A program made the translations under genes and the position numbers. A stretch of DNA of 35,420 bases, from NCBI GenBank assembly GCA_017436865.1, contig JAFSCH010000088.1, positions 1 to 35,420 of the forward strand. The letters are read 5' to 3'. The notes under the pieces are model-generated. The model ran no database searches. It had not been told where the DNA came from and saw only the letters and a list, made by a program, of their open reading frames with translations. Position 1 is the stretch's first letter, and each line of letters opens with the position of its first letter. The DNA comes from Lachnospiraceae bacterium (GTDB taxonomy: Bacteria; Bacillota; Clostridia; Lachnospirales; Lachnospiraceae). Below are positions 8,668-14,303 of the stretch, in pieces.

Positions 8668-9285
8668 ATGGATTTTAGTGAATGGAGAAATAGATATAAA
8701 AATAGAAATGATATTTCCTCAAGGTTAACCCATTTAACAAAAGGCGATACATATGAAGATGCTTTTAAGAACTTGCTAAAAATACTTGAAGAGAAAACTA
8801 TAGTAGGTAGTACGACGGAAAGTGGGTTCATTATTGGAAATAAACCAGCAGTATGTCTGCAAGAAGCACCATTAAATGCAATAGCAGAGAATTTATTGTA
8901 TGAAAAGAAATTGCAAGAGCAGGAAGGAGGAAAAGTAAGATATTATGCTTTGGGATTACGATTTAATAAAATGTGGTGTTATAAAAAAGGCGGTAGACCA
9001 GTTATTTACGAAGAAAAGGAATTGATGAAATCATTATTGCCAGAAGAAGAATATTGGCGAATAGTTAATTATAATTTGTCGGACATGAAACATGTGATTG
9101 ACTGGACACATGAAAGAGAATGGAGAGTTCCAGAAAAATTAGAATTTGAATATAGTAATATTGAGGTTCTTGTCCCTTCTAATAAGTATTATAAGAGATT
9201 TATAGAATATTGCATTCAAGAGGACAAGTTGGATATGCTACAAGAAATAAATGGAATCGTTGTATTAAACACGATTTTTTATTAG
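8668..9285 (+). CDS. Uncharacterised protein, possibly ADP-ribosyltransferase fold
   Basis: I do not firmly recognise this 205-residue protein. Its layout resembles DUF2971 and DarT-like proteins of the ADP-ribosyltransferase superfamily: an early LTHLTKG with H22, then GFIIGNKPAVCLQEAP (about 53-68), GGRPVIYEEK (108-117), and a late IDWTHEREWRVP with E149 and E151, followed by a strand VLVP. In that superfamily a His near the start and a late Glu contribute to NAD binding and catalysis. No signal or membrane segment is seen. It lies 25 bp after the CoiA-like gene and 14 bp before a SEC-C-like mini gene, so it belongs to the AbiH operon. A role as an NAD-using effector is inference. Confidence 0.6.
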   Translation: MDFSEWRNRYKNRNDISSRLTHLTKGDTYEDAFKNLLKILEEKTIVGSTTESGFIIGNKPAVCLQEAPLNAIAENLLYEKKLQEQEGGKVRYYALGLRFNKMWCYKKGGRPVIYEEKELMKSLLPEEEYWRIVNYNLSDMKHVIDWTHEREWRVPEKLEFEYSNIEVLVPSNKYYKRFIEYCIQEDKLDMLQEINGIVVLNTIFY

Positions 9286-9299
9286 GAGAAAGGGTTGAC

Positions 9300-9443
9300 A
9301 TGTTTATTAGTGATAACGAAAAGTATCCATGTGGATCTAGAAAACAATATGAAGATTGTTGTAAACAGTATATTGACAGTTTATATGATGATTATAATGA
9401 GGCTATGGTATATAAAAGCATAAGTCTGAATTTATTATATTAA
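9300..9443 (+). CDS. 47-residue SEC-C-like mini protein
   Basis: The sequence MFISDNEKYPCGSRKQYEDC and onward contains the SEC-C zinc-motif pattern PCGS-x-K-x-Y-x-x-CC, but the first Cys of the usual C-x-C is replaced by Tyr. SEC-C motifs are often small tails on SecA and on defence-associated proteins. ATG 9300 follows AGGAGA at 9284-9289, which overlaps the stop codon of the previous gene, so translation is likely coupled. A longer frame from 9210 overlaps the upstream gene and is not needed. It may be a free-standing adaptor or the remnant of a larger gene; 100 bp of non-coding DNA follow. Confidence 0.6.
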   Translation: MFISDNEKYPCGSRKQYEDCCKQYIDSLYDDYNEAMVYKSISLNLLY

Positions 9444-9469
9444 GCCAGAATATCAATATATTTTATGTA

Positions 9470-9498
9470 TTGTAAATGAAGGGAATCTTTTATATAAT
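9470..9498 (+). promoter_or_regulatory. Promoter of the ATPase-nuclease pair
   Basis: TTGTAA (9470-9475), a 17-bp spacer and TATAAT (9493-9498) lie 48 bp before the ATPase start. This makes the following pair a separate transcription unit within module 1. Confidence 0.65.
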
Positions 9499-9545
9499 TT
9501 GAGTTATAAAATAATAGGATTTAATATTTTAAGGGGATGAATAGA

Positions 9546-10850
9546 ATGAGAAATGAAATCATTATACAAGATTTTGGACCAGTAAGAGAAGCAAAAATTG
9601 ATTTAAATAAAAATTTTCAAATATATATTGGGGCACAAGCGTCAGGAAAAAGCACTATTTGTAGAGTGGTTTATTTTTGCCAGAAAATTAGAGATTATAC
9701 GTTAGATTTTTTGATGAACGAGCAACAATTTACTGAAAATCATAAAAATGAATATTTAAATAATTATTTTAAGTATTTAACTAAACAATTTATGGGATGC
9801 TTTGGAAAAACAAAGCATATGCAAAAATTTACAATAAAGTATTTATTCGAGAATAAAAGAATAAGTATATTTTTAAATAAAGATGGGTATGTACGATTTT
9901 CTTTTGATGAAATTTTAAAAGAAGAATTATCAGAATTGATTGATGAGACTGCTGATATGTTTTTGAACAAGTTTGATAACGAAGTTGTATCCATCATGGA
10001 TAATATTAAAGCTATTGCAGTAATGAAGAAACACCTTAACGAAAGATTGATTTCTATTTTTGAGAATGAAAGAGAAATTATATATATACCTGCTGGTAGA
10101 AGTTTGTTGGCTACTATGTCTGAACAGTTGCAAGATGTGTCTGTTGATGAAATGGATTTAACAATGCAGGAATTCATTTTATTAATAAGGACCACAAAAA
10201 ATAAATTTGGAACAAAAATACCAGAAATGGTTAGAGATTATACGAAGACTGTAAAGGGACAAATTAATAATTTAGCGTTAGATCAAGCGTATGAATTAAT
10301 AAAGAAAATATTAAGAGCTGATTATACTAGTGAAAATGATGGAGAAAAGATTTATTTTGACGAATATCATTGGGTTAAATTGATGTATGGTTCATCAGGT
10401 CAACAGGAAGCATTATGGATTTTGATGTTAGCTTTTGCAATAATTTTAGAAAAAAAGAAATCATTTATTGTTATTGAAGAACCAGAAGCACATTTATTTC
10501 CTACTGCTCAAAAAGATATTATTAGTTTAATTTCTTTAATGGTAAATTCTACTAATAGTAAAGTAGTGATTACAACACATAGTCCATATATACTTACTTC
10601 TACGAATATTTTGTTATATTCAGATAAAGTTGAAAGTGCACATGTAAAACATGAAAAGACTATAATTCCTAGAAGTTTTAGAGTTGCATTTAAGTCTTTT
10701 GTAGCGTACAAAGTTGGCGACTTTGAAAATTCCATTGAATCTTTATTAGATGTAGAAAGTCATATGATAAATACAGATTATATTGATGAAGTGTCATCAA
10801 TTACGAATGAAGAGTTGGATGATTTAATTGATATGGAGATACAAGGATGA
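9546..10850 (+). CDS. ABC/OLD-like AAA ATPase (AAA_15/AAA_21 type)
   Basis: This 434-residue protein is an SMC/ABC-class ATPase. It has a Walker A (GAQASGKST, about 29-37), an ABC-like signature (YGSSGQQEAL, about 281-290), a Walker B (FIVIEEPEAHLFP, about 307-319) and an H-loop THSPYIL near 345. No TOPRIM domain follows, unlike OLD or GajA nucleases. I chose ATG 9546, because AAGGGG at 9531-9536 touches the ATG at 9537. The stop overlaps the ATG of the next gene (ATGA), so the two products are translationally coupled and probably act together. Similar ATPase plus partner pairs are common in anti-phage systems such as Septu; this pair is not one I can name. Confidence 0.85.
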   Translation: MRNEIIIQDFGPVREAKIDLNKNFQIYIGAQASGKSTICRVVYFCQKIRDYTLDFLMNEQQFTENHKNEYLNNYFKYLTKQFMGCFGKTKHMQKFTIKYLFENKRISIFLNKDGYVRFSFDEILKEELSELIDETADMFLNKFDNEVVSIMDNIKAIAVMKKHLNERLISIFENEREIIYIPAGRSLLATMSEQLQDVSVDEMDLTMQEFILLIRTTKNKFGTKIPEMVRDYTKTVKGQINNLALDQAYELIKKILRADYTSENDGEKIYFDEYHWVKLMYGSSGQQEALWILMLAFAIILEKKKSFIVIEEPEAHLFPTAQKDIISLISLMVNSTNSKVVITTHSPYILTSTNILLYSDKVESAHVKHEKTIIPRSFRVAFKSFVAYKVGDFENSIESLLDVESHMINTDYIDEVSSITNEELDDLIDMEIQG

Positions 10851-11389
10851 TTTGTGATAATTTGAAAAAATGTATAGATGGACAATTGGCATCAGTTCCA
10901 ATTAAGAATTGTAGTAATCATAATATTGGTAAATGCATCGAGTCATCAGATAATCGTTCATCGGTAAAGTGTGAAGAAAATAGAAAAAAATATGTATTTG
11001 AAAATACTAAAAAGAATCATGTGATTTCATATAAGATGGATGAGGGGATTGTTGTTGAGGATAGAACGGTTCCGTCTAATACGAATAAATGTGATTATCT
11101 GTTTGTGGTAAATGATTTAGAATTGACGGCAATTTTAACGGAATTAAAGGGGGTTAATGTTCAAAAATCATTAGAGCAAATAAACGCAACTTTATTATTA
11201 TATAAAGATGTATTTAAAAATTTTAAGCGAGTGTATGCTAGGTCTATTGTTACATCTTCAACGCCAAATCTTAAAGCAACTCCGGCATTTACAAATTTGG
11301 AAAGAATGTTGCGTCAGAACTATAATGGAAATATAAAAATATGTGAGAGGCAGTTTTTTGAAAAAGACATAGAGTTGGATAAAAAATAA
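10847..11389 (+). CDS. Putative PD-(D/E)xK nuclease partner of the ATPase
   Basis: This 180-residue protein overlaps the ATPase gene by four bases. The core reads KCDYLF (D83), then AILTELKG with E99 and K101, then LEQINATL with Q111. This D...ExK spacing with a following helix matches the PD-(D/E)xK nuclease fold. The N-terminal 50 residues contain seven Cys or His residues but no clear zinc motif. No signal peptide is present. The likely model is an effector nuclease kept in check or loaded by the ATPase, which is inference from gene coupling. Its stop codon lies two bases before the repeated leader of the HTH cassette, which is an unusually tight module boundary. Confidence 0.65.
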   Translation: MICDNLKKCIDGQLASVPIKNCSNHNIGKCIESSDNRSSVKCEENRKKYVFENTKKNHVISYKMDEGIVVEDRTVPSNTNKCDYLFVVNDLELTAILTELKGVNVQKSLEQINATLLLYKDVFKNFKRVYARSIVTSSTPNLKATPAFTNLERMLRQNYNGNIKICERQFFEKDIELDKK

Positions 11390-11446
11390 CTTGCAATCCA
11401 CCTCATTTAGAGTTATAGACACACCTAAGGAAGGGAGGTGTGTTCA
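11390..11446 (+). repeat. HTH-cassette leader, copy 1, with SD-masking hairpin
   Basis: The leader contains CACCTCATTTAGAGTTATAG and is near-identical at 19054-19111 and 24160-24215. ACACACCT (11419-11426) pairs perfectly with AGGTGTGT (11436-11443), and the 3' arm overlaps the GGGAGG ribosome binding site of the HTH gene. The hairpin could control its translation, or the palindrome could be a DNA operator. Confidence 0.75.
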
Positions 11447-11695
11447 ATGAACTCAGAAAACAAAATCTATCAGATTCCAGAATTCATAAGTGAGTATATT
11501 TCAGTAAAGGAAGCTGCCAGAATTATGGGTAAGGATTATCAATTTGTTTGGTTAGGACTAATTGAGGGGATTTTACCAATTGGTACTGCATATAAAATGA
11601 ATGACTCAAGTGTTTATAGTTTTTATATCAGTCCAAGGCTGTTCTGTGAGTACACGGGGTATGTGTATCGTGGTAAAAAAAGAGCAGTAAAATAA
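11447..11695 (+). CDS. Small phage-type HTH protein, copy 1
   Basis: This 82-residue protein has an excisionase-like helix-turn-helix core: ISVKEAARIMGKDYQFVWLG, then LIEGILPIGTA, then a wing ending FYISPRLFCEYTGY. Proteins of this pattern are common in phages and conjugative elements of Clostridia, where they act as small DNA binders; the target here is unknown. The ATG at 11447 follows GGGAGG, which is buried in the 3' arm of a hairpin. The protein is about three quarters identical by eye to that at 19112-19357, and a truncated third copy lies at 24216. It follows directly after the ATPase-nuclease pair. A hairpin at 11701-11724 follows its stop. Confidence 0.8.
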   Translation: MNSENKIYQIPEFISEYISVKEAARIMGKDYQFVWLGLIEGILPIGTAYKMNDSSVYSFYISPRLFCEYTGYVYRGKKRAVK

Positions 11696-11700
11696 GAAAT

Positions 11701-11724
11701 GGGCACTTGATTTCTCAAGTGCCC
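11701..11724. terminator. Bidirectional hairpin, likely end of the toxin mRNA
   Basis: GGGCACTTGA (11701-11710) and TCAAGTGCCC (11715-11724) are perfect complements. On the minus strand the stem is followed by a T-rich run (ATTTCTTATTTT), so it suits termination of the minus-strand toxin transcript. It also closes the HTH gene on the plus strand, but without a T-run. Confidence 0.7.
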
Positions 11725-11735
11725 TAGTATATAAT
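11707..11735 (+). promoter_or_regulatory. Promoter of the antitoxin RNA
   Basis: TTGATT (11707-11712), a 17-bp spacer and TATAAT (11730-11735) form a strong promoter that drives transcription into the 3' end of the toxin gene. No plus-strand gene follows before the terminator at 11843. Confidence 0.7.
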
Positions 11736-11741
11736 CTACTT

Positions 11742-11843
11742 AGAAAGGTGCTCGGAATTGAAGTTTCCGATTGCCCTCAGTATTGAATATCTATTTTGAA
11801 ATAGCATCCTCATCTTTAGGCGGAAGGGATGCTATTTCTTTTT
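11742..11843 (+). ncRNA. Putative cis-antisense antitoxin RNA
   Basis: A transcript of about 100 nt is predicted from the promoter at 11707-11735 to the terminator hairpin at 11798-11838. It holds no worthwhile reading frame. It is fully complementary to the last codons and 3' untranslated region of the minus-strand toxin mRNA, the layout of Gram-positive type I antitoxins such as RatA or SR4. Ends are inferred from signals only. Confidence 0.6.
11798..11843 (+). terminator. Terminator of the antitoxin RNA
   Basis: GAAATAGCATCC (11798-11809) pairs perfectly with GGATGCTATTTC (11827-11838), followed by TTTTT. The 3' arm also encodes the stop codon of the toxin on the other strand. Confidence 0.85.
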
Positions 11844-11918
11844 GTTATTATGATTGTCTATGTACGACAGTGCCGCGAAAATTACTAATAACAGAGTAAG
11901 TACTTCCATTACGTTCAT
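11832..11918 (-). CDS. Type I (holin-like) toxin peptide
   Basis: A 28-residue peptide begins MNVMEVLTLLLVIF, spans the membrane once (about residues 5-20) and ends in a basic tail with NNKKK. This pattern, a short acidic-hydrophobic start, one helix and a Lys-rich end, is that of the TxpA/BsrG/holin-like type I toxins of Firmicutes, which damage the membrane or envelope. The ribosome binding site AAGGGGGTG (minus strand, 11925-11933) is six bases from the ATG. A strong minus-strand promoter lies at 11998-12026 with a LexA-like box, and an antisense RNA covers the 3' end. The peptide is too short for ordinary gene calling. Family assignment is by pattern. Confidence 0.75.
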   Translation of the reverse strand: MNVMEVLTLLLVIFAALSYIDNHNNKKK

Positions 11919-11997
11919 GGGCATCACCCCCTTAAGTACTAGAGGGCATCTAACATCGGAAAATCGCATCCATCTTTCTGTTCAATTATATGAGTAT

Positions 11998-12026
11998 ATT
12001 ATAGCATATATCGAACATTTGTTCAA
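11998..12026 (-). promoter_or_regulatory. SOS-controlled promoter of the toxin gene
   Basis: On the minus strand TTGAAC (12021-12026), a 17-bp spacer and TATAAT (11998-12003) form a near-consensus promoter. A palindrome GAACAAATGTTC (12013-12024) overlaps the -35 and matches the Gram-positive LexA core GAACRNRYGTTY. LexA would repress the toxin until DNA damage; this is inferred from the site. The predicted 5' leader is about 70 nt. Confidence 0.75.
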
Positions 12027-12083
12027 GGCGTTTGTCTTTTTATTTAAGGTTAAAATGGGATTAAATTCTTATAAAAACAGACA

Positions 12084-12117
12084 TGCAATCCAATCTGTTT
12101 AGAGTTATAGAACATAC
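12084..12117 (+). repeat. Partial copy of the HTH-cassette leader
   Basis: GCAATCCAATCTGTTTAGAG and the following TTATAGA match the leader seen at 11393 and 19056, but no HTH gene follows. It is probably a decayed copy. The region 12118-12225 after it holds only the structured repeat described next. Confidence 0.5.
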
Positions 12118-12147
12118 ATAGCGATTAATGAAGTAACGGAAAGGAAG

Positions 12148-12190
12148 TTCTAGGAATTCTATAGTAGTTAGTGCTTAGAATTGGTGAGTT
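12148..12190 (+). repeat. Structured repeat, short form
   Basis: TTCTAGGAATTC and, 25 bp later, GTAGTTAGTGCTTAGAATT recur at 19573 and 19663-19683. The arms TTCTAGG and CTTAGAA can pair with one G-U; in the longer copy the same pairing is TTCTAAG with CTTAGAA, a compensatory change that hints at RNA structure. Confidence 0.45.
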
Positions 12191-12225
12191 GAAATTGATG
12201 AATTACAGTTGAAGAAATAATAAGG

Positions 12226-12267
12226 GAGTCATGTAAGTCACTTTGGTGACCTATATGGCTCTTTTTT
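12226..12267 (+). terminator. Intrinsic terminator
   Basis: GAGTCATGTAAGTCAC pairs with GTGACCTATATGGCTC with a few mismatches, followed by six T. A 55-bp stretch after it, slightly richer in G+C, has no recognisable gene. Confidence 0.8.
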
Positions 12268-12324
12268 CGTGGATTGGGACGTATTGTGGGAACTGCAACT
12301 GTAGCAGCGGGGGCGAGATTGGTG

Positions 12325-12356
12325 CTTTTCTTGGAATATGAGAAGTGGTATAATTA
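12325..12356 (+). promoter_or_regulatory. Recurrent promoter block, copy B
   Basis: These 32 bp are identical to 4375-4406, including TTGGAATATGAGAAG and a TATAAT at 12349-12354. The block precedes the small membrane protein gene at 12404. Confidence 0.65.
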
Positions 12357-12403
12357 AGTGAAAGTAGCAAAGTGTTGAATTTTGAGATAGGAGATAATTT
12401 ATT

Positions 12404-12583
12404 ATGGAAAAGTGGAGATATATTTTAGGGCTAGGATGTGTTTTAGGTATTGTTCTTACAGTTATTGATTATTTTATCATAACTATTCCTTATGTGATAA
12501 TTATTCCGCTTCAAATTGTGGCGATTATCTTGATTTTTACTGGGCTAGTTATTAGAAAAAATACTAAGTTGAACGAAAAATAA
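12404..12583 (+). CDS. Small two-helix membrane protein
   Basis: This 59-residue protein begins MEKWRYILGLGCVLGIVLTV and contains two hydrophobic segments (about 6-24 and 30-50) separated by a short turn, ending in a basic tail. I do not recognise a family. The ATG follows AGGAGA with about nine bases between. It is the first gene after the recurrent promoter block and lies 33 bp before a broken gene for a membrane-anchored protein. The two probably formed one unit acting at the cell envelope; nothing more can be said. Confidence 0.65.
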   Translation: MEKWRYILGLGCVLGIVLTVIDYFIITIPYVIIIPLQIVAIILIFTGLVIRKNTKLNEK

Positions 12584-12616
12584 TTAAATGAAATTCAATT
12601 TAGCGAGGTATATGTA

Positions 12617-12987
12617 ATGAAAAAGAGAAATATAATATTGCTTGTTGTTGTGTTTGCACTTACATTGTTGATTCTATGGATATTTAATCGACCAGAATCA
12701 TTAGTAATATAACACAGAAGTTTAATGAAGCAGCAACAAGTTCTGCTAATATTACTTTTTCTGGAGAAGCGAACGAAAGAATAAAGTTTTCCTTTAAATC
12801 TAATATAGAGTCAGGAGAATTAGATATCATCTTATATGATTCTACTGGAAATGTTGTGTACGAACTAGATAAAGCAAAAGAATTGGAAACATATTTTACT
12901 TTTGAAAAAACAGATACATATATTTTGAAAGCAGAATATGTTGATTTTGTAGGGGAATATAAAGTCGAAGTATATAAAGCTAATTAA
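12617..12987 (+). pseudogene. Frameshifted membrane-anchored protein
   Basis: The frame from ATG 12617 (MKKRNIILLVVVFALTLLIL) encodes a signal anchor, then stops at 12712. The reading continues in another frame from about 12693 (RIISNITQKFNEAATSSANI) to 12987, ending EYKVEVYKAN. The outer part of about 95 residues looks like a beta-rich domain (ELDIILYDSTGNVVYELD). The whole length of 371 bp is not a multiple of three, so one indel near 12690-12712 explains it. The function is unknown. It follows the two-helix membrane protein gene and precedes a methyltransferase gene. Confidence 0.65.
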
Positions 12988-13017
12988 TGCGATAAATTAG
13001 AAGTGTAGGATTTTATT

Positions 13018-13803
13018 ATGGAGATAATGGATAAAAAAATAGATGGAGGAAAAGCATTTGATTGGGGAAGGACTTCATCTGATTATGCAAAATATCGTGA
13101 TATATATCCGCAGGAGTTTTATGACAAGATACTAAGTCGCAAACTTTGCATAAAGGGACAGAATGTGTTAGATATAGGTACTGGAACAGGGGTTATTCCA
13201 AGAAATATGTATTCCTATGGTGCAAAGTGGATAGGAACTGATATTTCGGAGAATCAAATAGAACAGGCAAAGGCGTTATCAAAGGATATGGATATTGAAT
13301 ATTATGCCTGTCCAGCAGAGAATTTATTTTTTACGGATAATACATTTGATGTAATTACTGCTTGTCAATGTTTTTGGTATTTTGACCATGAGATGATTAT
13401 GCCTAAGTTACATAGGCTTTTAAAGGCAGATGGCCGAATTTTGATATTATATATGGCTTGGCTTCCTTTCGAGGATAAAATAGCAGGCGAAAGCGAAAAA
13501 CTTGTTTTGAAATATAGTCCGAATTGGAGTGGTGCGGGAGAAACTATGCATCCTATACATATTCCAGAGCTATATGATGAAAAATTCGAATTAGTATATC
13601 ATGAGGAATATAAATTAAATATACATTTCTCTAAGGATAGTTGGAATGGGAGAATGAAGGCTTGTCGTGGAGTAGGGGCATCTCTTACAAAAGATGAAAT
13701 TGCAATATGGGAGAAGGAACATAATACATTATTAGATAATATTGCCTCAGAAGAATTTGATGTTTTACACTATGCGGCAATTGCTGAATTGAAAAAGAAG
13801 TAA
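13018..13803 (+). CDS. Class I SAM-dependent methyltransferase
   Basis: This 261-residue protein has the SAM-binding motif I, NVLDIGTGTGVIPRNM, near residue 50. Motif II follows as GTDISENQIEQA near 78, and FDVITACQCFWYF near 115 is the usual acidic and aromatic stretch after the fourth strand. It resembles Methyltransf_11/25 enzymes of the UbiE/BioC-like group; the acceptor cannot be told. The start at 13018 has AGGA about eight bases away; a second ATG at 13027 is possible. It is the last gene before a long intergenic region, so it may be co-transcribed with the two genes before it. Confidence 0.88.
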   Translation: MEIMDKKIDGGKAFDWGRTSSDYAKYRDIYPQEFYDKILSRKLCIKGQNVLDIGTGTGVIPRNMYSYGAKWIGTDISENQIEQAKALSKDMDIEYYACPAENLFFTDNTFDVITACQCFWYFDHEMIMPKLHRLLKADGRILILYMAWLPFEDKIAGESEKLVLKYSPNWSGAGETMHPIHIPELYDEKFELVYHEEYKLNIHFSKDSWNGRMKACRGVGASLTKDEIAIWEKEHNTLLDNIASEEFDVLHYAAIAELKKK

Positions 13804-13946
13804 TGTTTCAGTTTGCTAGGGCAACAAAACCCCAGTATGCCAAAAAGAAAATTATCGAGAAGTGAATGGCAGAATGTATGATGCGATTACTTGGAGATTG
13901 GATTTATAATTGATGCAGGATAGTTAATTGAATATGGGTTTGTGAG

Positions 13947-13975
13947 AGCTGATTGGTGTGTGCCAGTCGGCTTTT
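13947..13975 (+). terminator. Terminator-like hairpin, second copy
   Basis: AGCTGA (13947-13952) pairs with TCGGCT (13967-13972) with one G-U, followed by TTTTC. It matches 6184-6212, including the loop GTGTGTGCCAG. The preceding TTAATTGAATATG is also shared with the region before 6184. Confidence 0.65.
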
Positions 13976-14012
13976 CTATTAGATATTTCTATTAGATATT
14001 TCTATGAGATTT
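13973..14012 (+). repeat. Short tandem repeat
   Basis: A 13-bp unit, CTATTAGATATTT, occurs twice in a row and is followed by a third, altered copy (CTATGAGATTTTTT). Its role is unknown. Confidence 0.7.
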
Positions 14013-14150
14013 TTTAAGTGATGGATAACCTAATATATTGATAAAGGGTAAAAAGGGGTGTGCAAGACTTATTTCGAGTTTTGACAGAAATGTCTGGAAA
14101 TAAATTTTTCAATTTACGGGTCTGTTTGCATCCTCAAGGTGTTTGATTAC

Positions 14151-14192
14151 TACCATATATGGTAAGCATAGAAGAAAATAAAGTGATAAAAT
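14151..14192 (+). promoter_or_regulatory. Palindromic operator and promoter of the McrBC-like operon
   Basis: A perfect palindrome TACCATATATGGTA (14151-14164) stands about 140 bp before the first gene, with a possible -10 TAAAAT at 14187-14192. It matches the palindrome before AbiH (6290-6303). The rest of the 500-bp gap 13804-14303 contains the hairpin at 13947, the tandem repeat and a minigene at 14238. Confidence 0.55.
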
Positions 14193-14237
14193 TAATGATA
14201 GCATTATTGTTAAATATAAAAAATGAGGAGGTTAAAG

Positions 14238-14249
14238 ATGAATATTTGA
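14238..14249 (+). other. Minigene in the McrBC-like leader
   Basis: GAGGAGG at 14225-14231 is followed at ideal distance by ATG AAT ATT TGA, a three-codon reading frame. It lies 54 bp before the start of the McrB-like gene. It may be a leader minigene or a relic of a deleted gene. Confidence 0.4.
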
Positions 14250-14303
14250 TAGGTAGTGGATGAATAATTTTACAAGAGTGAAAATAAAAAAGGAGAGAAG
14301 ATA

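Noticed and set aside
11854-12102. An 82-codon plus-strand frame
   Set aside because: It has no ribosome binding site and lies over the minus-strand toxin gene and its promoter, which explain the region better.
12084-12130. Resemblance of GTTTAGAGTTATAG to type II CRISPR repeat or tracrRNA sequence
   Set aside because: There are no regularly spaced repeats, no spacers and no cas genes; the similarity is short and the sequence belongs to the HTH-cassette leader.
12262-12340. Somewhat G+C-richer stretch reading GLGRIVGTATVAAGARL
   Set aside because: It is short, without start or ribosome binding site, and followed by the promoter block; at most a relic.
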